Source: Voacanga thouarsii (Eukaryota; Streptophyta; Magnoliopsida; Gentianales; Apocynaceae). Taken from it: a stretch of 64,000 bases of DNA. Numbering within the stretch: position 1 is the first letter of the stretch; each line of letters opens with the position of its first letter. The stretch is from positions 1,860,001 to 1,924,000 of the forward strand of contig JANUWF010002208.1 of NCBI GenBank assembly GCA_026120185.1. The letters are read 5' to 3'. Position numbers and translations under genes: made by a program. A model generated the notes under the pieces. That model was not told where the DNA came from and did not search any database. It was given only the letters and a program-made list of their open reading frames with translations. Shown here one piece after another: positions 38,331 through 46,806 of the stretch.

Positions 38331-38664
38331 TTATATGTTTTTTATGCCCAAAGAAATACGCATCACAGACCCATCGTGGAGAAGAAAGAGAGATTGAGGA
38401 GATTTGATTCCGGAATTTGGAAGCAGAAGACGAACTTTGAGGAAAAAATTGAAGAGATGGTAGGGGATTATATGGGAAAGTGAGGTTTGAATTTTGAATT
38501 TTGCATTTTGTATTTGTGTTCTGCATGTGGAAATTTTTTGAAAATTTTCAAGGATCGCCAAAAGAATTGCCTCAGGTAGTTGACTACCAAAAGAATTAGT
38601 GAAAATGAAAGATTAAATTTTAGAATGAAGCTACAACAAATAAATATTTTTAGGATTTTTTTAA

Positions 38665-38703
<39 letters not shown>

Positions 38704-38722
38704 AAAATAATAATATCTTACG

Positions 38723-38759
<37 letters not shown>

Positions 38760-39100
38760 AATATTCTAGTTCATAAAAAAATATTTATTAAATTAAATTT
38801 TCTTTTATTATGTTCAGTTTATTTTTAATCTGAAGTTAAGTTGTATGTTTATAATTAAATATATTTTTTAGTTGGTTTGGATAGAGAGATTTGAAAAGAA
38901 AAAAAAAATTTGATTTGGAAGTATAAATGACTACAAGAAAAATAGGCTTTCGTGACAAAAAATTATTAAATTTTTTGCGAGTGAAATATTAAATTTTATA
39001 GGGTCTTTTAAAATGATTCTAGTGGAATCTCGGACAAGAAGTCAAAAGGGAATTCAGATTGAATGCTATTGGTAATTATAAAATAATTTTAAAAAAAACT
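38331..39100. other. AT-rich interior of CACTA E with (TA)n runs
   Basis: Pure TA repeats at about 38672-38701 and 38730-38757. A CTACAAGAAAAATA phrase at 38932 resembles a CACTA terminus, so a second, nested CACTA end is possible. Open frames here are microsatellite-driven. Confidence 0.5.
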
Positions 39101-39124
39101 CCCATACAATTTCTAATCAAAAAA

Positions 39125-39555
39125 TCAAAAAATCAAAAAATCGGAAAAAACAATAAATCTAAAAATAAAAAATATAATTATAATACTTATCTTTTTTATT
39201 TAATATTTATATTAGTACCATTATAATGTTCATATTATTATTTTATACTAAATAGGCCTCCTATAGTCTCTAATCCTTTTGAAGATATGAGACTTTTTTT
39301 ATATATAGTCTCCTATCCTTTTCAGAATACGCGAGTTTCATTAAAAAATTTTAAAAAATAATAAATCTAAAAATCAAAATTCAAATGTAATAATACTCAT
39401 CTTTTTTTTCTTTAATATTTATATTAGTACTATTATAATGTTCATATTATTGTTATTATTTTAAAATAGGCCTCCTATAGTCCCTATTCCTTTTGAGGAT
39501 ATGAGACTTCATTATATATAGTTGTCTATCCTCTTCAAGATAGGCGAGTTCCTGT
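39125..39555 (+). repeat. Tandem duplication of about 220 bp in CACTA E
   Basis: Two diverged copies share AATAAATCTAAAAAT, TTTATATTAGTAC, ATAATGTTCATATTATT and ATAGGCCTCCTATAGTC in the same order, offset by about 220 bases. Confidence 0.8.
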
Positions 39556-39712
39556 TAGTATAAGTTCAAAATTAAGTTGGTAAAAGAGAATTATTTTGAA
39601 TTAAAAAATGATGTTCAGAAATATTGATGGTATTTTATATATTACTTATCATTGAAACAGATATGGTATTTTATATATTACTAACAAATAAGGATATATT
39701 ATACTATATATA

Positions 39713-39744
<32 letters not shown>

Positions 39745-40084
39745 TAGAATAACTAATAATTAAAATTAATTCAAACTCTTTAATACAAATATATGAAAAC
39801 TTAAGATGTAAACAAAAATTTATTTAAAAAATCAATGGTCTAACTATTACATGTATTTATAATATTAAAACAAGTTTAGTGACTAAATTTGAAGGTCATT
39901 CATTTATTTTATCACATTTGTGCAGTAATATCTATAAAATTGAAAGATATCTTAGTATTAACAAATGTAAAGATATCAAATTAATGATCCAACTATTAAA
40001 TTTATTGTAATCATTACCAATAGTATTGTGACTAAATTTGAAAATAATCAGATAAAATTTAAAATAATTTTGAGGGGCTTTATT
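39556..40084. other. AT-rich sequence, nothing recognised
   Basis: Contains a (TA)n run at 39718-39742. No open frame or terminal motif of note. Confidence 0.5.
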
Positions 40085-40581
40085 ACAATAAACCGTCGTA
40101 TTTGACCAACTCTATTGTGATGGTTACAATAAACCATCGTATTTAGTCTACTCTCTTGTGACGGTTACAATAAACCTTCCTATTTGGTCTACCTATTACG
40201 ACGGTTTGTGTAAACCGTCCTAATTGGTTACCAAATACAACGGTTGACATTAGACCATCATATTAGGTCTATCTATTGCGATGGTAATAATAAACCGTCG
40301 TATTTAGTCTAATCTATTGAGACGGTTACAATAAACCGTCGTATTTGATCTACTCTATTACGATGGTTACAATAAACCACCGTCGTATTTGGTCTACCTA
40401 TTACGACGGTTTGTGTAAACTGTCCTAATTAGTTACCAAATACGATGGTTGGCATTGGACCATCATATTAGGTCAATCTATTACAATGGTTTCAGAATTA
40501 TCGTATAAAGTAACCTATTACGACGGTTTTGACCATCGTTTTTGTCTCCGTCGTATTTGTCCCCCCCCCTTTTTTGTAGTG
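40085..40581. repeat. Right subterminal repeats and terminus of CACTA E
   Basis: About nine copies of a roughly 45-base unit of the form ACGGTTACAATAAACCGTCG plus ATTTGGTCTA. Then come a C9T6 tract and the TAGTG end. The left end begins with the inverted equivalent (CAAATACGATGG). Confidence 0.9.
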
Positions 40582-40791
40582 CATCTTGGTAAGAATCCAA
40601 CCTTTCATTCAAGATCCAAACACATTGATGTGAGGTATCATTGGATACGTGAGGTATTGGATGACAAATTTGTGGAACTTAAAAAGGTTCACACATATGA
40701 TAACGACCCTGATACGATAGCAAAAGCATTGCCTAAATGGAAGTTTGATGTTTGTTGCTCCATTATTGAGATGGCAAGTTCCTCCACATAG
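40582..40791 (+). pseudogene. C-terminal end of RNase H of Copia C
   Basis: Encodes HLGKNPTFHSRSKHIDVRYH and continues to a TAG stop at 40789-40791. This is the canonical end of Copia polyproteins and resumes the frame cut at 33143. Confidence 0.92.
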
Positions 40792-40793
40792 TT

Positions 40794-40808
40794 GGGAGGG
40801 GGGAGATT
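40794..40808 (+). other. Polypurine tract of Copia C
   Basis: GGGAGGGGGGAGATT lies directly before the 3' LTR. Confidence 0.85.
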
Positions 40809-41584
40809 TGTTGGGTAGTTGGCTCCCAACAATTGGAGTAAATAGTCATTACTCCATGGCTATTAAAGTCAACAACCAAAAGCAACAAAAAGAGTATAGT
40901 TTTGCTCTCTGGTCAACACAAAAAAGAGACAAAAGACACAACAAAAACAACAGCCAATGAGTAAGAAAAAAGAAAAGAGAGAAAATAGCCAGACAAAGAA
41001 AGAGAGAGAAAGGAGAGGAAGTTGTAGAAATTCTATTTTGAGCAGTCTACTTCTATTAGAGGATCGAATGGTAATTTCTTCTCCAATTTGGCTCAATTTT
41101 GGATATGTTATAGAGGAGAGGTAGAACTACATTGTGTATGGTGGTGATTAACTTTTGACAGTCAGATTCAGAAATATTGTCGCCGAACAGTGACGACTTT
41201 TTGGTGTATTTTCTCCAATTATTCTTTTCTATATTTTGTTTTTAATGAAGTTGTAGCTGTATTTTCAGTTGTATGTTGTGGAACTCTATCTTATATTCTT
41301 CCTTGTTGATTAGTAGAGCTTTTAGCGTAGACATGAAGGTCCCGTGGTTTTTCCTCTTCACATTGGAGAGATTTTTCATGTAAAAATTTGGTGTGCCTTG
41401 TTCTTGTGTTTTTTGCTATGTTTTTGTCTTCCATTATTGCTGCCATTTTCATTTTCCTTGGTGCTCCTAATTTTCATTCAACTGTGGGGTTTATAGGATG
41501 GTTTGATTTGTTGTTGAACTTTAGCTTCTGTTTTTGTTCCGCTACTTATGCGTGCTTCTGTCCTTGGTCTCTTTATCCCCAACA
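40809..41584 (+). repeat. 3' LTR of Copia C
   Basis: 776 bp, starts TGTTGGGTAG and ends CCCCAACA. Followed by target duplication GGAGG (41585-41589). Confidence 0.92.
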
Positions 41585-42929
41585 GGAGGCTGTGCTATTT
41601 TTCGGCTACGAAAATCTTAGTCTTCCAAAGGGTGGAGAAGCAACTACAGCTTTTTGAGCTGGGAAAAAAAAAAACCGTGTGCTAAATTTGGGAGAAAATG
41701 GTTGTTTTGCTTGAGAGAATCGAGTGGTGAAGGCCGAGAGCAAGTATGAAAGAAAAGTGACTCAGTTTTTTTTTTTTTTTTTTTTGGCAAGAAAATAGAC
41801 TCCAAAGCCTTTGAGTGAATGCGCCTGATCTGGTGTTTTGAAATTGAAATATCCTGGAATGTTTTTAGGAGCAACTTAAGGAGTTTTGAAACTTACACAG
41901 AGTGCTTTGAAGACTTTTGTCTCTTTAAACCCTTCCTATACTTCGGTCTAGCTGAAACAAGGGCGTAAAAGAGGCTGATCAAGAGAGAAGACTAAGTTGT
42001 GTCAATTCGTGAAAGAGGAAATGTTGAGGTCTCAGTTTTGTAAGGAAGGTGAGTGCCTGAATCGTGGCGAAAAGAAATGAAGATTTGTGCCAATTGAGTT
42101 CAACCTTTTTGTGAGATAAAATCCAGATTTTGTGTTTGATTTAGCTGTTAGGATGTGTTTGACATCCAAGAGCAATTTTAGAAGGATTTATAGACATTCA
42201 AAAATCAAAAGATCTTGTTGAATGTTTTAGAATTTTTTTTTTTCAAAGCTTCCATGTGATTGTAAAATTGGGAATGACTACCAGATTGTGCGGGTGTGCA
42301 TGGCAGGCTATATGTAATTCAAAACCAAGTGCATACTCGAATTCAGCAGGCGTGAGTTTTTTTTTTTTTTTTTCTTTTTTCTCTCTGTAAAAGTTAGCTA
42401 AAACTTTCTGATGTTTTAAATGCCTTGAAAATCCATTAATCCAAAGAAATCCTATCCCTGAAATTCATCTTGTGTAGATAACTATGAATTCTAAAATTTC
42501 AAAATCTCAAATAAGCAAGAAGATGGTGGCGGCTAGTGTAAAGCAAAATTGTAGGTACCTCAATTTTCAAACTCTAAAGGGTTATAGAAAATAAAATAAA
42601 ACTCAAGTGAGTAGAGTAAGAGCCAGGGACTTGAACCTTTGTTACCAAAAAATAGGCTCAAAGCTCTAACTACTAGACCACATTAGTTTTGGTGTTCACT
42701 TATATATACAAAAATTTTTTCCCACCTAGCTTAACACACAACATCCAACACTAATATGTATATATATAACGTACACAAGATAACTCTCCTACTTACTTTC
42801 AAACTTTTCTATTAAGTGGCATTAAAACACACACATAATCACATTTAAAATTTCCAATGCACATGAGAAATGCCATGCAATACATACTCGATCCTTTTAT
42901 CCTGAGTTAGTTTTAAGCAGGGTATTATA
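41585..42929 (-). repeat. 5' LTR of Gypsy B, U3 side
   Basis: On the minus strand the LTR starts at 42929 with TATAATACCCTGCTTAAAAC, close to the Gypsy A LTR start. It shares GCATGGCAT near the start, a tRNA-like box pair about 250 bases in, and then a GCCGCCACC phrase. It is cut at 41585 by Copia C. Poly(A/T) runs lie at 41768-41785 and 42357-42375. No gene. Confidence 0.7.
42621..42682 (-). promoter_or_regulatory. tRNA-like A-box/B-box pair in U3 of Gypsy B LTR
   Basis: The minus strand has TGGTCTAGTAGTTAGAGC (A-box-like) and GGTTCAAGTCCC (a full B-box match), 25 bases apart. Same relative place and orientation in the LTR as the pair at 7841-7890 in Gypsy A. Confidence 0.55.
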
Positions 42930-43445
42930 AAAAAGGGGACTCCACAAAATACAACCCGCAATAAAATTATTGAAGTCCGCCATGGTCATCAAACTTGGTT
43001 CTGAAGACCCTAAATATTTAGAAGCTTCACATATAACATTAAAGTCACCCGCATGCATCCAAGGATAAAAATTTTCATATGCAATTTTAAGTAAAGAACT
43101 CCCCAAATGCAACCTTCTTAATTGAGTGCAAGCAGCATATACAAACGAGCAGTAAACTACTTTTCCAGATTGTAATGATGTTGACAAATGAAGAAATTGG
43201 GCCTCAGCATGTAACAGATTAACAGTTAAATCCTTCCACATAATCCATATCTTATTGTTATAATTTGAAAAACTAAGGTGGAACCCCAACCGATGAACAT
43301 ATTTCTGTAATGGAGATAAGTCCACCATAGGCTCAAGAATTACCACAAAATTCAAATCATACTCCCTAATTAATTTTTTCAGCCTTCCACATGTTAAAAC
43401 ATTTGCTATACCTCGAGAATTCTAGATCAAAATATTCATTATTGA
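42930..43445 (-). pseudogene. L1 LINE ORF2, N-terminal endonuclease
   Basis: From about 43442 the minus strand reads MNILI, stop (Trp expected), then the usual L1 ORF2 opening. The open frame from 43355 has WMHAGDFNVI followed by MADFNNFI, the conserved core of the endonuclease/exonuclease/phosphatase domain that nicks target DNA. Sequence stops at 42930 at the Gypsy B LTR and resumes at 11853. Confidence 0.87.
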
Positions 43446-46045
43446 TGGATTTTTAAGAATTTGTGTTAAACTTCACCATACATGAAGGGAGCTTTCTGAT
43501 ATCACCAACCACCACCAATTTCTTAATCCAAGCCTGCTTCCTACTACCTTGTTTTCGCTGAATGCCTATAGCCAAAAATTGAACAAAATCATCCCAAAGA
43601 CATGGCTTATCTGTGTCCGAACTATAGCCCTTGGAATTGCCAGAACTAGCTCCACAGAATCGATGATCATCCAGCAATGGAGGCATCAAGACTTTAAGAT
43701 GCAAATTTTCTAAAATTATAGTTGCTTGAGCTACTAGCACATCGTCACTAGATTGTTCCACTAAACCACGCAAGACCTCCTCTATTTCATCCGCCTCACC
43801 GTCCCGCTTATCCCGAGTTGGAGCATCTCCTTCACCATCCCCATACAAATCCTCGCCTTCTTCATCAGTAGAAAAAATTTCTTCCTCATCATCCTGATCA
43901 CCACCATTAGAAACAACCTTTCACCATTCTCATCCAAAGCCGCAAAAATAGCTTCTGTGGGGGCATCATCTATTAGATAAGGCGATTGTGCCTAATTACT
44001 CGTTGAGGACATGATTTTATAGAAATCACCTTACCCTTCTCTGTGCTTCAGGAATTACGCTCTTTAGGATTGGTAGGCGTCTGTTGCCCAGAATGCCTAA
44101 CCGAAATAGGGTTAGGGTTCATAGGGCTAGGGTTTACTGAACGCCTAACTGAACTAGGGCTCATTGGCATACTCAAAAGCAATCTCAACAACTAAAGTCG
44201 GTGGAGTTGTGGTTGGTTGCTCTTGTGCACCAAACAATCCCATTGGTTGATCAATTGAAGGCGAAGACTCTGATGCATTTTGTGTTCCAGTAGGGTTGTT
44301 TTTTTTAGTAGTTCACTGCATCTCTTAGGCCTTAGGGGGCAGATTTGCTACGTTCTGCCTTGAACCATATATCCCGATGCCATCGTTACTATTTAGGTTC
44401 TGGTTTGCCACAATTCTTAACAGTATGGCCTATACGTCTGCATTCATGGCAAAATTTTGGCACGTCTTCCACAGTAACAGCTTCGTAAAAACCCTCACCA
44501 TCTGTACCAAACCAAATACAATTGTGATCGGCTTCTGCAAATCCACTTCTACACAAACACACGCAACACTAGGTCAGGACAAAGTAACCATAGCTTCATC
44601 AAGCTTTAGGGTTGACCAACAACCGATGCAATTGAAAATAGGACTAACTTAGTGAAGAATTGTACTGGCAAATTGTGAAAAGAGACCTACGGAGGTACGA
44701 CGGAGGGATCCTTCGCAGTGTAAAAATCAGGTGTCCCTCATATAGAAACCTAAAAGATACCAGTTGCCTTTCATCCACAGTCTTAGAAAATCCTCCTCCA
44801 TTGTTGGTCTGATGAGGATATGCTTGGAGTCAAGCAAGCCAATCATAACAGCACTCTTGAGTCCAAAAGTTAGGAACTCCTTGTGTATAACCTCCAAGGT
44901 TGGGCGCCGTTAAGGAAAAATCCACACTAAGGGCGGGTTTGGATGGAGAGATTTGGAGAGAAAATAAGAGATTTGGGAAGATGAGAGAATCATTTCTTTC
45001 ATTTGGGAGTTTTAAATGGAGAGAAAAGAAAAGAAAAGAAGGAATAAACAACCCTTCTCTTCTCTCCATTCTTTCTCTCCATATGTGGAAAAAGAAGTGG
45101 AAAAATTGACCAAAGTCAGCATAAGTGGAGAAATAAAATAACTAAATTACCCTCAAATGTTTATTTTCTTTTACAAATTTAAGGATAAATATGTAAATTA
45201 CTCTAATAAAATAGAGTTTCTTTTCTTTTCTTTCCTAACTCCCAAACATAGAGAATAAAATCATTTCTTTTCTTTCTTAAACTCCCAAACAACATAACAA
45301 TCTCTTCTCTTTTTTTCTTTTCTTTCTTAAACTCGCAACTGGGAGGAGAGAAGCGAAGAGAAAAGAAAGGGTTTGGAGTCTCTCCTCCTGTTTGGGAGAG
45401 ATTTTGGGGTAGGGGGAAGAAATGGAAAGAATGGAAGAGAAGTGGACTGATGGATGATGAGCAACCGTTAAAAAAATATTTCTTCCCAAACTTGGGAAGA
45501 AAAGGACGGATGCTGTGAGAGCCATAAAGCATCTTGCTAAAATGGCTAAATTGTCCTTGAAAGATGAATTATAAAATTTTTATTAACCATTATGTCCTAA
45601 CAAATAAATAAAAGTTGAAAGGGATATTTTTGTAAAATACTCTTTTAAAATAACTTTCTCTTCTTTTCTCTTCAAACTCTCAAATGAAAAATAGTTAGAT
45701 CTTTTCTTTTCTCTCCAATCTCCCAAACAATATTGAATTTAAATCATCTCACATTCTTTTCTCTTCTTTTCTCTTCTTTTCTCTCCTAATTTAAGATTCT
45801 CTTCTTTTCTTTCCTCTTTTAAACTCACAAACTAGCCCTAAGGCAAATCGGAAAGGTTTCGACAGTGTTTCAATCTCAGCTTTTGTGAACAACAATGCCA
45901 GCTCACCTTTATATGAAGATAGAAGCTTCACCTAAGGTTGATGATGATTAGAAGTGAATAATGAGGCAAAGGATCTCCTCCCTCAACCTGCATCTTCCAA
46001 AGAATGGGGGAGATCTGGCAGATCCGACAACTGTGTCGCGGCCAT
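43446..46045 (-). pseudogene. L1 LINE ORF1 (Gag-like, DUF4283 and CCHC knuckle), split by a MITE
   Basis: Probable ATG at 46045 (MAATQLSDLPDLPHSLEDAG, then a stop). DUF4283 begins with KAEIETLSKPFRFALV, is cut by the MITE at 45838-44931 and resumes with RRPTLEVIHKEF and later SAVMIGLLDSKHILIRPT. An intact CCHC knuckle (CHECRRIGHTVKNC) lies near 44452-44408. A Ser/Pro and acidic C-terminal part follows to about 43450, with an open piece 43848-43453. In live L1 elements this protein binds LINE RNA. Several stops make it non-functional. Confidence 0.83.
44931..45838. mobile_element. Tourist-like MITE (PIF/Harbinger type) in LINE ORF1
   Basis: 908 bp flanked by TAA (44928-44930 and 45839-45841), the duplication used by PIF/Harbinger elements. 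The left terminus is GGGCGGGTTTGGATGG and the right terminus inverted is GGGCTAGTTTGTGAG, an imperfect inverted repeat. Removing it restores the ORF1 reading FRFALVW. It consists of CTTTTCTTT/GAGAGAAAAG-rich sequence and codes for nothing. Confidence 0.82.
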
Positions 46046-46345
46046 GAGTCGTAAAGTGTTTGAATTTCAAAATTGGGCTAAGAGAAAAAAGCGGCTAAGC
46101 GGCTGGAAAGTTCTCAATGATAAGCAAAGAAGAATGATATTTCTTTGTGATATATTTCACATAAATGAAACGAGACCACAAAGAATCTTGATGCCTATGT
46201 TTCCACCATATATCCGTAGAAAAGGCAGCATGTAAATCACCAACAGACCTTAAATTTAAGCCATTTTCTGCCCAAGGATAACATTGAAGGCTTCCATCTT
46301 CTCCAATGTCTTTTTTAAGCCAAATAAACAATAACCTCAAATAAA
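46046..46345 (-). pseudogene. Fragment of another L1 LINE: ORF2 C-terminal zf-RVT region
   Basis: The open frame 46340-46095 encodes NLRSVGDLHAAFSTDIWWKH followed by SLWSRFIYVKY, the reverse-transcriptase-associated zinc-binding region near the end of plant L1 ORF2. It lies directly before ORF1 of the LINE on the same strand, so it is a separate copy or a chimeric 5' end. The left boundary with ORF1 is not resolved. Confidence 0.75.
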
Positions 46346-46690
46346 ATTCATGTACAATCTTTTTAGTGGTTAGATTGAATTTAATATTTAATTTTTTTTA
46401 CTTATAACGGAATTAAATAAAATGAATAATTTGAAAAATAATATTTTAAATGACTAAATTAAAATAAATATATTATTAAAATTTTAAACTTTATATATCA
46501 AATTAAAAAAAAAAAAACCATTTAGTTAGGGCAATGATAACGACGCCCGAAAACCTTGATATGAGGTTTCTCTTACCCTAAAGCCACGTCTGGCCACAAC
46601 TGCTCGTACCGTACTCATGCTAGATTTCCATTTTCTGCCCATTTGGGCCACTCCTAGATTTCCATTTTATGGCTCTCTTTCTCTAACCCA
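46346..46690 (+). promoter_or_regulatory. Upstream region of the FLAP1-like gene
   Basis: AT-rich sequence with an A12 run near 46506, then less AT-rich sequence toward the gene. No transposon recognised. Specific light-response elements cannot be assigned with confidence. Confidence 0.45.
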
Positions 46691-46700
46691 AAAATATCTC

Positions 46701-46707
46701 TATAAAT
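46701..46707 (+). promoter_or_regulatory. TATA box of the FLAP1-like gene
   Basis: TATAAAT about 95 bases before the start codon, in a CT-rich setting usual for plant core promoters. Predicts a transcription start near 46730 and a 5' UTR of about 65 bases. Confidence 0.65.
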
Positions 46708-46791
46708 TTCCTCCATTTCTTTCCTCATTTTCGTCAAGACTTCAATTCCGTTAAGCACAATTCAATCGATTCAATTTCTTGAGTTCATCAT

Positions 46792-46806
46792 ATGATATGG
46801 CCATAG
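46792..46806 (+). promoter_or_regulatory. Four-codon upstream ORF overlapping the main start
   Basis: An out-of-frame ATG at 46792 reads Met-Ile-Trp-Pro-stop and overlaps the main ATG at 46797. Its context is poor (C at -3, A at +4), while the main ATG has G at -3 and G at +4. Ribosomes would probably scan past it. Confidence 0.5.

Larger units (their letters stand above)
33144..40581. mobile_element. CACTA (En/Spm-type) element E, non-autonomous, with captured host exons
   Basis: Begins CACTATTAAAAATTC at 33144 and ends TTTTTTGTAGTG at 40581, so both termini read CACTA. A 3-bp duplication CAT (33141-33143 and 40582-40584) flanks it, the size typical of the superfamily. It splits the RNase H of Copia C, whose reading resumes at once on the right (HLGKNPTFHSRSKHIDVRYH). 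Subterminal arrays of TAAACCGTCGTATTTG-like and GCGACGGTT-like motifs fill both ends. I recognise no transposase. The interior holds two dUTPase exons, other exon-like pieces and an LTR-like segment. Confidence 0.9.
19423..41584 (+). mobile_element. Ty1/Copia element C, split by two younger insertions
   Basis: LTRs at 19423-20237 and 40809-41584 start TGTTGG and end in CA. The primer site, gag, protease, integrase, RT and RNase H follow in Copia order. Target duplication GGAGA/GGAGG flanks it with one transition. Removing Copia D (9030 bp) and CACTA E (7438 bp) with their duplications leaves about 5.69 kb, a normal Copia size. The pol frame picks up correctly on the far side of both insertions. 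Confidence 0.92.
11854..42929 (-). mobile_element. Ty3/Gypsy element B, minus strand, heavily interrupted
   Basis: The left end (11854, TGTAAAACTCC) is the inverted end of an LTR related to that of element A. The right end (42929) is the inverted start of such an LTR (TATAATACCC; A has TGCAATACCC). The LINE ORF2 frame stops at the right end and resumes at the left end. The five bases AAAAG lie at 11849-11853 and again at 42931-42935, one extra A from the LTR end, so the duplication is slightly imperfect. Inside are a 3' LTR, a CACTA-like block, a pol fragment and the rest of the 5' LTR split by Copia C. Gag, protease and primer site are missing. Confidence 0.75.

Noticed and set aside
42621..42682. 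A true tRNA gene on the minus strand
   Set aside because: The A and B boxes are good but the acceptor and anticodon stems do not pair, and it lies at a fixed place inside an LTR.
44830..45532. Several open frames on both strands in the FLAP1-proximal LINE region
   Set aside because: They fall within the MITE's CTTTT-rich sequence or are shadows of LINE ORF1.
46779..46796. Upstream TTG start giving a longer FLAP1-like protein
   Set aside because: The ATG at 46797 has a good start context and begins a normal transit peptide; non-ATG starts are rare in plant nuclear genes.
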